Assembly (NCBI RefSeq): GCF_029407905.1
Contig: NC_073628.1
Span: 45,963,501-46,027,500 of the forward strand
Source of the DNA: Bubalus kerabau
Taxonomy: Eukaryota > Chordata > Mammalia > Artiodactyla > Bovidae
Length of the DNA: 64,000 nucleotides
Direction of reading: 5' to 3'
The notes under the pieces are model-generated. The model did no database searches. It was not told where the DNA came from and worked only from the letters and a program-made list of their open reading frames with translations. Positions 32,950-43,860 of this stretch are shown here, in pieces. Both the position numbers and the translations under genes were made by a program. The stretch's first letter is position 1. Every line of letters begins with the position of its first letter.

Positions 32950-33222
32950 CTCGGAGAAGGCAATGGCACCCCACTCCAGTACTCTTGCCTGGAAAATCCC
33001 ATGGATGGAGGAGCCTGGTAGGCTGTAGTCCATGGGGTCGCTAAGAGTCGGACACGACTGAGAGACTTCCTTTTCACTTTTCACTTTCATGCATTGGAGA
33101 AGGAAATGGCAACCCACTCTGGTGTTCTTGCCTGGAGAATCCCAGGGGCAAGGGAGCCTGGTGGGCTTCCGTCTATGGGGTCGCACAGAGTCGGACACGA
33201 CTGAAGCGACTTAGCGGCAGCA
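32950..33222 (+). mobile_element. Bov-A2 SINE inside the L1
   Basis: Complete dimer with the TTTTCACTTTTCACTTTC linker and a GGCAGCA tail. Exact 9-bp repeat GGACAGAAG at 32941-32949 and 33223-33231. Confidence 0.93.
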
Positions 33223-33814
33223 GGACAGAAGTTGAATATAATGTTTAACACATGAAACATATAACATCACAAACCAGTGTTACTTCAAAAAAAATTTTTA
33301 AATAAACTTTTGACTTTTAAATCTCAAGAAACTTACTTAGGAAAATCTGGTCTTTTAAAATATCACAGCTACAAATGCCAAGGGTTAACTCTAGTCTTCA
33401 TCTTTTTAGAGCCAATCAATTTCATGCCAGAGACTATGAATAATTATCCTTGCCTTTTAAAAGCAAAATTTAAGAGGATGAAAGTGATTATTTATTTATT
33501 TAGGTCAATTTCAGCAGAAATTTATATTACAGCTTTAGCTGGATCCAAGGGAATACATGTGAAATAGGAGCTTATCTTCAATGCTGAGTGTGTGGTGAGA
33601 TACCACTTTCCTCAAGATAAAAGCTATTCAATTGTTTTTTTAAAAAATTCATTAAGGTTACTACATTGTACAGCTCTAGGGGCAACATCCAGATTTTATT
33701 GTATTGTGCTAGGGAATATATTATCATAAAATACAACATAAATGGTACTCCCTAGGGTTGTGTATTTTTATTGTCCTATAAACCTATTCTGTCTCAAAAA
33801 TTAAAACTCAAAAA

Positions 33815-34010
33815 GAACTAACAGCTAACATTTATTGAGAGGTTACTACTAAATAAGGTATTTTAGTATACAATTTATCTGCCTGGTATCAGCCTTGATT
33901 TCTATTATCCCCATTTCATAGATTTAAAAAATGTTGGATGCCATCTGCTTGCAGCACATAAATCATAAGAGCTGAAATCCAAATGTAGACCATAAAACCT
34001 TGAATACAAA
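33815..34010 (-). repeat. MIR SINE relic
   Basis: Reverse MIR text: AGCTAACATTTATTGAGAGG, TATCCCCATTTCATAGATTT and GAGCTGAAATCCAAATGTAG. Confidence 0.7.
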
Positions 34011-34088
34011 TGCCGAATTCTGAGCTCATAATCTCATTGGGAAATGCTTAGATATATTATAAGGATACTCTGATCCTTGAAGAATAAC

Positions 34089-34812
34089 TGTTACTCACCT
34101 CAAGTCCCTGTGCCCAGGGCACAGTGAGGCCAAATGGGACCAAAACATCAGAGTTTGAAGGAGACAGAAGTTTATTGCAGAAGAGGGGTGGTTCACGCGG
34201 TTAAAAAAAAAAACAACAACAACCCCCAAACTCCCAGAAGCCTTTCAGCTAAGTCCTTTTAAAGGCAAGGTGATGGAGGGACGTGGTTAATTGTTGCATA
34301 CTTCTTGTTCTTGCAGCTGACCATGTGGGTCAGGTCACGATGTTCCTGTAAACCTCCAAAGCAACAAATGCTATTATCTGTTCCACAAAATTTTATCTAA
34401 AAGTATAATACTCTTAAAGTTTAACAACCAGAGAAGGGACTCACGGAGCCTGCCTCAGATGTCAGAACAGGCTGCTTTCACACCTGCGGGGCAGCTGGTG
34501 CGAGGCCAGGCAGGAGGTCACCTCCACCATCGACGCTCCTCACAGTAGCCCACAGGCCGCCACTCCAGCTTGGGGCTGCTCGCCGGCTGTCACTGAGGGC
34601 GCCTCTGTTTCGCAGTTTTTACAAGCCAAACAAAGGGCCCCTGCCCTGCCCGGTGTCGGCGCTGGCAGGCAACTGGGCCAGGTTCCACAGACTGCCACCC
34701 TGGGAGACTGCTGCCATGGGGACCACCGTGACTCTAACCGCTGGGGGCGGGGACGGCTAACGGCAGCGCGCTAACGGCCAGTCTCGCGCTAACGGCCAGT
34801 CTCGCGATAACA
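34089..34812 (-). mobile_element. GC-rich LTR-like element, antisense to TYR
   Basis: Read on the minus strand, this block has the layout of a retroviral LTR. A CpG-rich upstream part (34440-34812) contains two exact 18-bp tandem units at 34770-34787 and 34788-34805. Then come a TATA-like TTTAAAAGG (rc of 34255-34263) and an AATAAA about 90 bp further on, and the block ends in CA. The ends TGTTA (34089-34093) and TAACA (34808-34812) are inverted repeats. No target duplication was found, so the right end may lie a little further on. The viral class is unknown. No internal genes. Confidence 0.5.
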
Positions 34813-34854
34813 GGCGCACGAGGACAGCTGCTCCTGTTGGACGCTCTATTGAGC

Positions 34855-34980
34855 TCGACTTGAGACGTTGTGTAAGTCATTGAAGTTCACAGAGCACATC
34901 TTTTTCGTTTATAAAATGGAGATAGTATTTCTGTATTATCTCTGAACGTCCATGTATCAAATAAGATTATTGCTATTTAG
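34855..34980 (+). repeat. MIR SINE relic
   Basis: Forward MIR text: ACGTTGTGTAAGTCATTGAA and TTTCGTTTATAAAATGGAGA. It starts directly beside the LTR-like block. Confidence 0.6.
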
Positions 34981-35097
34981 TCAGTAAATTGTGTCCAATT
35001 CTTTTGTGACCCCACGGACTGTTGTTGCCAGGCTCTTCTGTCCATGGGATTTCCCAGGCAAGAATACTGGAGTGGGTCTCCGTTTCTTCCTCCAATC
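34981..35097 (-). mobile_element. Bov-A SINE monomer, reverse
   Basis: GTCAGTAAATTGTGTCCAATTC, GGACTGTTGTTGCCAGGC, AGGCAAGAATACTGGAGTGGG and TTCTTCCTCCA are a reverse Bov-A unit without a tRNA-like head. Confidence 0.82.
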
Positions 35098-36159
35098 AGA
35101 TAAATGTTTGTTAAATGTTAAATATTACAATGAAGAAAGTACTGTTTAGGATTTATTCAAAGTATTAGAATTGTTATCTTTGGTCATTAATTTTAACCTT
35201 ATCTGTATTTATTTTTCTTTTCCATACTAAATTCAGAATCTTGTGACTGACTTCACAGTAGGTGACTTGAAAATAAAAGCTTTGAAAGCTTGTGAACTTG
35301 AAATTATAACTTAGGTGTTTAAAAAGGTAGAAAAGAATATATTGATAAAAAAGATCAGTTGTAATAAATACTTGAAGTATGGTAATTAATCAGGATAAGA
35401 AGCCCCATTTATATATACACCAACAGCAACTGTGATTTTAAGTATCCCTTCTGAGATTCCTTCCATATGCCATGAGTTTCATAGGACGTTGCTGCTGAAT
35501 TAGTCTATTTCTCCTGTTAAAATATTGTAAGAAAAAAAACCCCAAAATAATGTGACTGAAAAAGTGTTTTGTTTATTTTGCTCAGATGAAACAATGCAGA
35601 GGTAGATGATCTAGAACTGGTAGTACAATTCTATGGTCCTTGATTCCCAACTTCCACCTCTAGAAGGCATTCTAATGCCTTCACTCTAATCAGTAGGAAG
35701 CACACAAAATGGGGAAAGGAGCACATGCCCATTCCTATTTAAAGACCTACATTGGAAGAGTTTTTTATCAATTCTATTTTATCCCCATGGTCACACAGAC
35801 ATGGCCACACTTAGCTCTAAAGGGAAACTGGAAAATAAAACCTCCAGCCAGTAGCCATGTGCCCCACATTTAGTATAGTCATTATTTGGAAAAGAAAGGA
35901 ATTAGTATTGGTAAAAAAAAAAAAAAAAAAAGTAGCAGCTTCTATCACAGTGCCTTTTCCTAGTGTTCATTGAAGTGCATAAAATTAAAATCATATACCT
36001 TTACCACAGTATTATGTCTGGGTTTCATTTAAAACAAAACTAATTCTCTACTGGTAAATGAAGTGTCAAAATATTCTTTTACTCCAGACTTTTCAAGTTA
36101 TTAAACTTATGAGCATTTGTTTTACAAAAGGAAATTAGAATGTATAAGAGAAACATGTT

Positions 36160-36540
36160 AGGATATTATAGACTGAATGTTTGTGTTCTCTCCAAATTCT
36201 TGAGTTGAAACCTTATCTCCTCCCCAGTGTGATGGTATTAGAAGTTGGACTTTTGGGATTCAATTGGGATTAGATGAGGTCATGTGGGTGGAGCCCTCAT
36301 GAATAGGATTAGTGCCATTGTAAGTGACAACACAATTTTGCTTCCCTTCTCTGCTGTCTACCATGTGAGGGTATACCAGAATGTAGCAGTTTGCAACCTG
36401 AAAGTGCTCTCATCAAAACTTGATCATGCCAGCACCCTAATCTCAGACTTTCAGCCTCCAGAACTCTGAGAAATAAATTTATGTTGTGTATAACACTCAG
36501 TCTATTGTACTTTGTTATGGTAGTCCAAACTGACAAGTCA
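36160..36540 (+). repeat. MaLR-type LTR relic
   Basis: Matches the layout of old mammalian MaLR LTRs: GACTGAATGTTTGTGTTC, CCAGTGTGATGGTATTAGAAG, GGTGGAGCCCTCATGAATAGG, the CCATGTGAGG box, TTTCAGCCTCCAGAACTCTG, AGAAATAAATTT (polyadenylation signal) and ACTCAGTCTATTGTACTTTG, ending ACTGACAAG. The exact subfamily is not certain. Non-coding. Confidence 0.6.
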
Positions 36541-36752
36541 TAGAAGCTGTAACAAACAAACCCAATGGCCTAACCTAATAAAAATGGGTTGATTTCTTGC
36601 TCATGCCAAGTCCAGTGTGGATGTTAATGGCTGGTGAGCAGTCTTTCACATGACCATTTTAATGGCTTCTCTAAACCCCATCTCCCTGATGATCTTCTGC
36701 ATCTTCTGGGACATAAGGGAAAAGCGTATTTGGAGGGTCCCAGAGGAGGAAT

Positions 36753-37022
36753 TGGAGAAGGCAATGGCACCCCACTCCAGTACTCTTGCCTGGAAAATCC
36801 CATGGACAGAGGAGCCTGGTAGGCTGCAGTCCATGGAGTCACTGAGAGTCGGATACGACTGAGCGACTTCACTTTCACTTTTCACTTTCACGCATTGGAG
36901 AAGGAAATGGCAACTTAGTCTAGTGTTCTTGCCTGGAGAATCCCAGGGACGGCAGAGCCTGGTGGGCTGCCATCCATGGGGTCGCACAGAGTCGGACACA
37001 ACTGAAGTGACTTAGCAGTTAG
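36753..37022 (+). mobile_element. Bov-A2 SINE
   Basis: Full dimer with the TTCACTTTCACTTTTCACTTTC linker zone and a GCAGTTAGCA tail. Perfect 12-bp target repeat CAGAGGAGGAAT at 36741-36752 and 37023-37034. Confidence 0.94.
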
Positions 37023-37894
37023 CAGAGGAGGAATATATGGGCCAAACCTGGAAGTGATTTACCTGCCTACTGCCCACATTCCACTGTCCACAATTCATTG
37101 ACAAGGCCAAAACTGGGTATGAGTTTGGTTGTGAGTAGGAGTTTGAGGAAATGGGTTTAGTGACCATATTAACAGATATGTGTTAGGTCTTTCTGTTTGA
37201 GCCTTTTCAATTTTTTACACTGTAGGATCTAGTAATTGCTTGGGATTTTAGTTTTGGTCTAGGATGCCTCACTTATGTTGAAGCCTCAATTCTTGACTGA
37301 GAAAAAGTAAATTATTTTCTCTCATGTGCCATTATTTACTTTTCTCCATTTTCTATAAAAGTTTTCCCACTTAAGCTCATTTTCCAACAAATATAAAAAG
37401 GCTATGAAATTCTGTTTTCCTTAGCCATTCCATGTCCTTTTTCCCTATGGAACTTCCCAAAATATATTCCATTATTTATGGGTGAATAATTATTTATATA
37501 ATATGGTTTGTTTGAGAAAAGAATTGCCTGTCTCTCCTCTCCTAACATCTATTATCATCTACATGCTGAGCAACACCATACCTATTTTTCATACAAGCTC
37601 AGGGTCTTCTCTATATGTAATTAACTATTCCCTCAGGAGACTATTGATAGGATCACCTATTAAATAAAAGCATAAGAGCCAATTCAGGGTCAAGATCCAT
37701 TTTACTCAATCATAAACCTTGGAATACTAAAGGCATGTTCCAAAAATTTCAGCTTAACTGATTTTATAATTATGCTATTGTACTTGGAAATTGTTTGTAA
37801 AAATAAATCAAGAACTTAAATTTAAAATAAGGTCAAATAAAATTATGCTAGCAACTGGAGTTACATGGTTTTAGAAAGAAAAATAAATATTCCA

Positions 37895-38730
37895 TATTTA
37901 TTTATTCAACAAACTTTTATAAAGTATCCACTCTGTGCAGGCACTTTGCTATACACTAGGAATTATTGTTGTTTAGTTGCTCAGTTGTGTCTGACTCTGT
38001 GACCTCATGGACTACAGCATGCAAGGCTTCCCTGTCTTTCACCATCTCCTGGAGCTTGCTCAAACTCACGTCCATTGAGTTAATGATGCCATCCAACCAT
38101 CTCATCCTCTGTTGCCCCTTCTCCTGCTTTTAATCTTTCCCAGCATCAGGATCTTTTCTAATGAGTTGACTCTTCAGGTGGCCAAAGTATTGGGACTTCA
38201 GCTCCAGCATCAGTCCTTCCAATGAATGTTCAAGGTTGATTTCCTTTAGGATGGGCTGGTTTGATCTCCTTGCAGTCCAAGGCACTCTCAAGAGTCTTCT
38301 CTAATACCATAGTTCAAAAGCATCAGTTCTTTGGCCCTCAGCCTTCTTTATGGTCCAACTCTCACATCCATACATGATTACTGGAAAAACACAGCTTTGA
38401 CCTCATCCATCAGAGGGCAAACAAAATGAAAACCACTAGCAAAGAAAACTAATCAAACTGATCACAGGGATCACAGCCTTGTCTAACTCAATAAAACTAT
38501 GGCCCATGTAGGGCCACTGAAAACAGATGGGTTATGGTGGAGAGTTCTAACAAAACATGGTCCACTGGAGAAGGGAATGGCAAACAACTTCAGCAGCCTT
38601 GCCTTGAGAACGTCATGAACAGTATGAAAAGGCAAAAAGATATGACACTAGGAATAACTAACAAATATGATGCAGATGTTTCTGTCTTGGAATTTACAGT
38701 GTAATTAAGAACTGGGCCGTGAATAACTAA
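37895..38730 (-). repeat. L2-like LINE relic split by a BovB
   Basis: TTTATTCAACAAACTTTTATA, CTCTGTGCAGGCACTTTGC and TATACACTAGGAAT resume after the BovB with TTGGAATTTACAGTGTAATT. This is typical of L2 3' text in reverse. Confidence 0.55.
37964..38644. mobile_element. BovB LINE with internal 5' inversion
   Basis: Left part (about 37964-38398) is the BovB 3' end in reverse, down to CATGATTACTGGAAAAAC. Right part (about 38399-38644) is BovB 5' region in forward orientation (CTCATCCATCAGAGGGCAAAC, CATGGTCCACTGGAGAAGGG, CATGAACAGTATGAAAAGGC). One exact 11-bp repeat, ACACTAGGAAT, at 37953-37963 and 38645-38655 encloses both parts. They therefore arrived together. The region between the two parts in a full-length element is absent. 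Confidence 0.9.
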
Positions 38731-38914
38731 CTATAATCTAAAGAAAATAAATGACTAAAAGGGCTGGAATGTCAGATAAGGTCCAAAGAAAAAAAAGAAA
38801 AAAACACAAATTTTTTCAGTCTGCTAAAAAATAGTCTTGCAGATTCCCAGAGTCCCTTGTAATTAAAAACCACTGCTGACATCAATGTAGCCCTACATTT
38901 TCAGTTCCTAACAG

Positions 38915-39095
38915 CCTTTCACATCCATTATCTTAATTACTCCTTTCAAATGACTAATACCATATTCATTATCACACTCAAAGATGAAGGACTGAGATTC
39001 AGAGAATTTAACTTGACAAGGTTACACAGCTAATAGGTAGTAAAGTTAGACCATCACCTGGGTAGGTCATATCCCCAAGTCTTCCAAACAGAGTT
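38915..39095 (-). repeat. MIR SINE relic
   Basis: Reverse MIR text: CACATCCATTATCTTAATTA, AGATGAAGGACTGAGATTCA, AAGGTTACACAGCTAATAGG and TAGTAAAGTTAGACC. Confidence 0.75.
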
Positions 39096-39128
39096 TTATA
39101 GGAACCATAAGGTTGTGGTTAACAGATT

Positions 39129-39280
39129 TGTTGTTATTGTTTAGTCACTAAGTTGTATCCAACACTTAGAGGACCAGGCCCCTCTGTCCATGGAATTTCC
39201 CAGGCAAGAATACTGGAGTGGGTTGCCATTTCCTGCATTGGCAGGCAAATTCTTTACCACTCAACCACCGGGGAAGCCCA
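39129..39280 (-). mobile_element. Bov-tA SINE, internally deleted, reverse
   Basis: Reverse Bov-A body (GTTGTATCCAACACTTAG, AGGCAAGAATACTGGAGTGGG) passes directly into the reverse head (CTGCATTGGCAGGC, ATTCTTTACCACTCAACC), with the usual GGGATCTTCC region missing. Target repeat GTTAACAGATT at 39118-39128 and 39281-39291. The same 11 bp occurs a third time at 39431-39441. Confidence 0.9.
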
Positions 39281-39291
39281 GTTAACAGATT

Positions 39292-39430
39292 GCTGCTGCT
39301 ACTGCTGCTAAGTCGCTTCAGTTGTGTCCGACTTTGTGTGCCCCCATAGACGGCAGCCCACCAGGCTCCCCTGTCCCTGGGATTCTCCAGGCAAGAACAC
39401 TGGAGTGGGCTGCCATTTCCTTCTCCAATG
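39292..39430 (-). mobile_element. Bov-A SINE at the same target site
   Basis: Reverse Bov-A with a GCTGCTGCTACTGCTGC start (the (CAG)n tail), TAAGTCGCTTCAGTTGTGTCC, GGCTGCCATTTCCTTCTCC. It is bracketed by GTTAACAGATT at 39281-39291 and 39431-39441. It therefore used the target duplication left by the neighbouring Bov-tA. Confidence 0.92.
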
Positions 39431-40465
39431 GTTAACAGATTACCTGGGTTAAAATCCTTATACTATTACTTACTAATTAGTTGACCTTTGGTCACTGTCT
39501 TGACTTGAATTCCTTCGTTTACAAAATAAGGAAAATCACAATACCTACCTCATGCATCATTGTAAAATTTACATGATCTTTACAGATATCTGTAAATGCT
39601 TATCTATTAATGGAAAAATTTCATTAAATGATAAAGTCACTGTCTTGCATGTTGATGCTTAGTCTATTTTCTAACTCCATTTAGAAAGTAAATTCTAAAC
39701 AATGGAATAGACCAGTATTTGAGACCTCCAGTGGACAAAAAATATTTCAAAAACATTATATATCATATATTTCAGAAACGTTATATATAAGATCTAAGCT
39801 GAGCTGATATCCAAATTGTAGCAAAATGATAGTACTTTCTACTTAGAAAGACTCATAAAAGCAATCTTTGAGATGGAGTTATATCTCTAGAAACTTTTTT
39901 AAAATGAAATATCAAATTTTAAATAAATACAGAGCCAGTATTACTGATTTTTCTTTTCACCTTTCACTCTGATATGGCTTTGCATGGTATTGATGCTGGT
40001 AGACAGCCCTCTAAAATAGGAACTAGGATCCTGCATAGCTAAAAAGAAAAGCAGAAAGGAAAAGAGCAAATGCCTGGGAAGCTGATGGATGGCGTGGGGT
40101 GATGGAAGAGGAATTGACAACAGCAGCAAGTGACAATATCAAGGGGAAAGGAGGAAAAATATAGTCTACAAACGTTTGACATTCAGTAAAGGAATTGCAT
40201 TTGACAGAGCCAATCACTGGATAAACATCTGACCTTGTATATTGGCGGCATTACCAAATAATGCTAAACTTTTCTGTGATTTGTGACAAGAATCTGATTG
40301 ATTCAACTGACTATATGCCTTTGAAGTTCTATGATACAAAGCTTTTAAGGTAGTCATCTAAAGACAGTGGAAATGTCCATAATATCAAGGGGCTTCTCTA
40401 TGCTGAAAGAGTATTTTATAGAAAACTGGGCTGGATACGATGCCTTGTGTTTTTTGTTTGTTTGT

Positions 40466-40657
40466 TTTTTAAGATTTTTTTTTAATGTGGAACATTTCTA
40501 AAGTCGTTTTGAATGTGTTACAATATTGCTTCTGTTTTATGTTTTGGCTTTTGGCTGCAAGGCATGTGGTATCTTAGCTCCCTGACCAGGGGTCGAACAC
40601 ACAATACCTGCATTGGAAGGTGAAGACCAAAGCAACTGGACCACCAGGGAAGTCCTT
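40466..40657 (-). mobile_element. CHR-type tRNA-Glu SINE, reverse
   Basis: Reverse CHR-like SINE: GTGTTACAATATTGCTTCTG, TTTTATGTTTTGGC, GCATGTGGTATCTTAGCTCC, CTGACCAGGGGTCGAAC and CCACCAGGGAAGTCC. Flanking GATGCCTTGTG at about 40439-40449 and GATGCTTTGTG at about 40658-40668, each followed by a TTTG-rich run, is the probable target duplication. Older than the Bov-tA class (shared with whales and hippos). Confidence 0.8.
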
Positions 40658-40827
40658 GATGCTTTGTGGTTTTTTGTTTGTTTGTTTGTTTTTGTCCAAC
40701 TTTTTTCATAATAAAAATTAAGGGAATTCCTTAAAAAGAATTAAGCGTACTCTTATAACTAGAAAAAAAGATCTGCTGTCATCTTAATGTATTTATATTT
40801 CAATACAATTAATCTGCACCAAGTAAG

Positions 40828-41060
40828 GGAGTATAACAGAATGATTGAGAGCAGAAATCTGCTTGATAACTAGCCCAAATTCTGGCTTCACCACTTACCA
40901 GTTGAATGACCTTGGATAAACCAGTGAACCTTTCTAAGCATTAGTTTCACCACCTGAAAGTTGCTTCAATTGTATCCTCTTTACAGAGTTACTGTGAGGA
41001 TTGTTTCATAACTATGTAATAAAACAGCCCACTACACAGTAGTTGAGAGCATAGTAAAAG
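40828..41060 (+). repeat. MIR SINE relic
   Basis: Forward MIR: AATGATTGAGAGCAGAAATC, CTGGCTTCACCACTTACCAG, GAATGACCTTGGATAAACC, CAGAGTTACTGTGAGGATTG. Confidence 0.8.
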
Positions 41061-41320
41061 CAGTAATCTCTGTTGCCAAGTGGTAATTAAGTCATAACAA
41101 AGATATGAATTATACTTCCATTTATAATTAAACTATGAAGATGAGGCTTTGTAATTTGTTAGCCTAGGGAAGACTTTTTTAAATTGAAGGTTGATGAATG
41201 CAAGCACACCTATGAAAAAATTCAAACATTTTCAAGTGATTTTAATCAAAGCATCTTAAAAATAATTACCCTTAATATAAATAGAATCTTTACTAATTAT
41301 ACTTTCCTGCAGCTAACTTT

Positions 41321-41533
41321 GTGTGCTAAGTTGCTTCAGTCATATCTGACTCTTGTGTGACCTCATGGGCTGTAGCCCACCAGGCTCTTCTGTCCATGGG
41401 ATTCTCCAGGCAAGAATCCTGGAGTGGGTTGCCATTTCCTTCTCCAGGGTATTTTCCAACCTAGAAATTGAACCTACATCTCGTCTCTTATGTCTCCTGC
41501 ACTGGCAGGTGGGTTCTTTACTACTAGCGCCAC
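41321..41533 (-). mobile_element. Bov-tA SINE, reverse
   Basis: Reverse body (GCTTCAGTCATATCTGACTC, AGGCAAGAATCCTGGAGTGGG) and head (GTGGGTTCTTTACTACTAGC). Exact 8-bp repeat CTAACTTT at 41313-41320 and 41534-41541. Confidence 0.92.
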
Positions 41534-43227
41534 CTAACTTTATTTGATGTTGATTTTTTTTTCATCTGTGCATATGTATGCTCTTATACATTCATAGCAA
41601 TAACTTTTATATACAAGTTTATAGATATGAAAGAGGAGAAAAACAATGATATAAGGAGAAAATATGGGATTTGAAATGAGATGATTGATACAGTTTTGGA
41701 ATTAGCCATTCAGAAGACATGTGACTTTTAATGTGTCATCTAGATTTTCAGTCTCATTAACTTTATTTGTAGCATAAGCATGCTGAGCTTTACTCTGTCT
41801 CCTTTATGTGAGGAACATACAAGAGTGTGCTAATTCATATCTGCTTTGAGAGTTGACAATACCTTTTCCCAACCCTTTACTCAATGAGACCCAGTTGGTA
41901 CTTTGAAAGAAACAATCATGGGACTATTTACATTATGGAAATTGACAGTACAAGTCGATATATTCTCCACTACCACCCTCATTTTTCCTCTGAGATAAGG
42001 TTAATATTTTTCTAGTACATTACTGGGAATGTCAAGTGGAAAAATGCTTTATGAACTCTAACATGCAAATATGTTATAATATTCATTACAGAAAATTATA
42101 AATAGAGTGACAATCTGTGACTTGCATATGAAAGTATCATTAAATGATCTTATCTAATTAAAAAGCAAAGACATAAATGAGCTTGTAGGATACATTTAAA
42201 TGATTTAACAGACTTCCGTATGATAGAAATGCCCTATCAAATCAAGCTGATGAAGGAATATTATATATAGAAATTTTGCAGTCTGACTAACCATCCTTGT
42301 TTGCCCGAGACTATGGGGTTTTCCAGAATTAAGATGAGCTATATAATTTCCAGAATATATCACAAAATTAAAACATGAAGCAGTTCATTCAAAAATTATT
42401 AAAAATTTCAAGATAGCAACAGCAAAGCATTAAACCAGATATAGATAGGTTTGGGTGAGGAACACTCAGTTGCAATAAAGCTGGCTGTACCTAGGACCCA
42501 GGACTTTTAGTGCTAAAATCAGAATAGACTGGGGGAAACAGAGACTAAGATGGTTGTGACTCTACCTTTGCTTCAAAAATAGTTAGCATTAAATTAACAT
42601 TAATGTATTATCAAAGACTTATCACACCTAATGAAGTATACCAACTGTAGGAGATACTATCAATTCAGTCAAAGTAAGGACAAGGAAGAGAAGACAGCTT
42701 GAATACCACTTTGCCTATAACTCGTTTGCTGATTCAGTCTGTGCCATTTAGTGAACTAAATGATTCTACTGTGACTCCTGAGTTTTCCTGAATGCACAAG
42801 TCTAAGAATATGGAATGCCATTTAAAATGTTACCTTAAAACAACCTTCAGACAAATTGTAAATGAAGACTGAACCATTATGATTAATGTGTAAGAAAATT
42901 GTATAGATATGTTTATAAACTGGAGATAAGATCTAAGAAATGTTGAAAAAATCACTGGATAATGTAAATCGCATGTATACTGTGTAAATATGTATATAAA
43001 CAAAAGGATTAATGTCATTTTCTTTGCATACACACACACACAAGTATACATATACACACATGAACACTGGTGTTACCAAGAGGAGAAATCAGTCTGATAT
43101 TTAAAATAAACAATTTCAAGTGACAATACAGGAAATAATTCTACTTTCTTTATTGAGTTCATGGAGATGACTGTAATTTTGACTGGTTTCACCATTGTCT
43201 TTGGGCAAACAATGAAAATTAGAGCAG

Positions 43228-43362
43228 CAGTTCTCTAATGCAGACTTTAGTGTGCCTTAGAACCACGGGAAAGACTTTTTAACACAAATGGTGAATCTCA
43301 GTGACTTTCTGATTCACAGTTTTGGGTAGGGTTTGTGTTTGCATTTCTAAGCAATTTACATA
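43228..43362 (+). repeat. MER5A-like hAT DNA-transposon relic
   Basis: CAGCAGTTCTCTAATGCAGAC, GTGCCTTAGAACCACGGG, TCTGATTCACAGTTTTGGG and GTTTGCATTTCTAAGCAA are in the order of MER5A. Confidence 0.6.
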
Positions 43363-43387
43363 ATTTATGGATCATTTGTGACCTTTT

Positions 43388-43713
43388 GTGCTGTGTGTGC
43401 TGTGTCGCTCAGTCATGTCCAACTCTCTGAGACCCCATGGACAGTATATAGCCCTCCAGGCTCCTCTGTCCATGGGGATTCTCCACGCAAGAATAATGGA
43501 GTGGGTTGCCATGCCCTCCTCCAGGGGATCTTCCCAACGCACATATCGAACCCAGGCCTCCCCACTGCAGGCAGATTCTTTACCAATTGTGCTGCCAGGG
43601 AAGCCCAAGAATACTGGAGTGGGTAGCCTATCCCTTCTCCAGAGGAACTTTCTGACCCAGAAATCAAACCCAGGGTCTCTTGCATTGCAGGCAGATTCTG
43701 CACCATCTGAACC
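43388..43713 (-). mobile_element. Bov-tA SINE with two heads, reverse
   Basis: Reverse Bov-A body, one reverse head ending GTGCTGCCAGGGAAGCCC, then a second reverse head ending TTCTGCACCATCTGAACC. Exact 10-bp repeat GTGACCTTTT at 43378-43387 and 43714-43723. Confidence 0.92.
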
Positions 43714-43729
43714 GTGACCTTTTAACTGC

Positions 43730-43860
43730 TGCTGCTGCTGCTAAGTCGCTTCAGTCGTGTCCAACTCTGTGGAACCCCAAAGACGGCAGCCCACCAGGCT
43801 CCCCTGTCCCTGGGATTCTCCAGGCAAGAACACTGGAGTGGGTTGCCATTTCCTTCTCCA
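43730..43860 (-). mobile_element. Bov-A SINE beside the previous SINE
   Basis: Reverse Bov-A starting in a TGCTGC tail (TAAGTCGCTTCAGTCGTGTCC, CAAGAACACTGGAGTGGG, TTTCCTTCTCCA). Exact 14-bp repeat GACCTTTTAACTGC at 43716-43729 and 43861-43874. It overlaps the right target duplication of the Bov-tA at 43388-43713. Confidence 0.93.

Larger units (their letters stand above)
31020..33290 (+). mobile_element. L1 ORF2 3' region broken by four insertions
   Basis: L1 ORF2-type text appears in order in five pieces: about 31060-31139 (GGGGTTAATATCCCAATTAT), 31410-31537 (AAAAATGGACC, AACATCAGTAATTATT), 32014-32371 (TTAGGGAAATGAAAATCAAA, CTGCTGGTGGGAATGCAAG), 32546-32949 (AACCTAAATGTCCATCAGTGG) and about 33223-33290. 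Between them sit a Bov-A2, a BovB, a Bov-tA and a second Bov-A2. An ACAA-rich run lies at 32772-32825. Confidence 0.85.
39108..39590 (+). repeat. MIR SINE relic split by two SINEs
   Basis: GGTTGTGGTTAACAGATT (to 39128) resumes at 39442 as ACCTGGGTTAAAATCC, then TTTACAAAATAAGGAAAATC and CCTACCTCATGCATCATTG. Together these read as one forward MIR with two insertions at a single point. Confidence 0.7.

Noticed and set aside
34440..34812. CpG island of an unknown host gene
   Set aside because: No open frame or exon-like structure follows on either strand. LTR-like signals in reverse explain it better, though the family is unproven.
39118..39441. CRISPR-like repeat-spacer array (three 11-bp repeats)
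   Set aside because: The repeats are target-site duplications around two recognisable SINEs in a mammalian intron. No cas genes, and unequal spacing.
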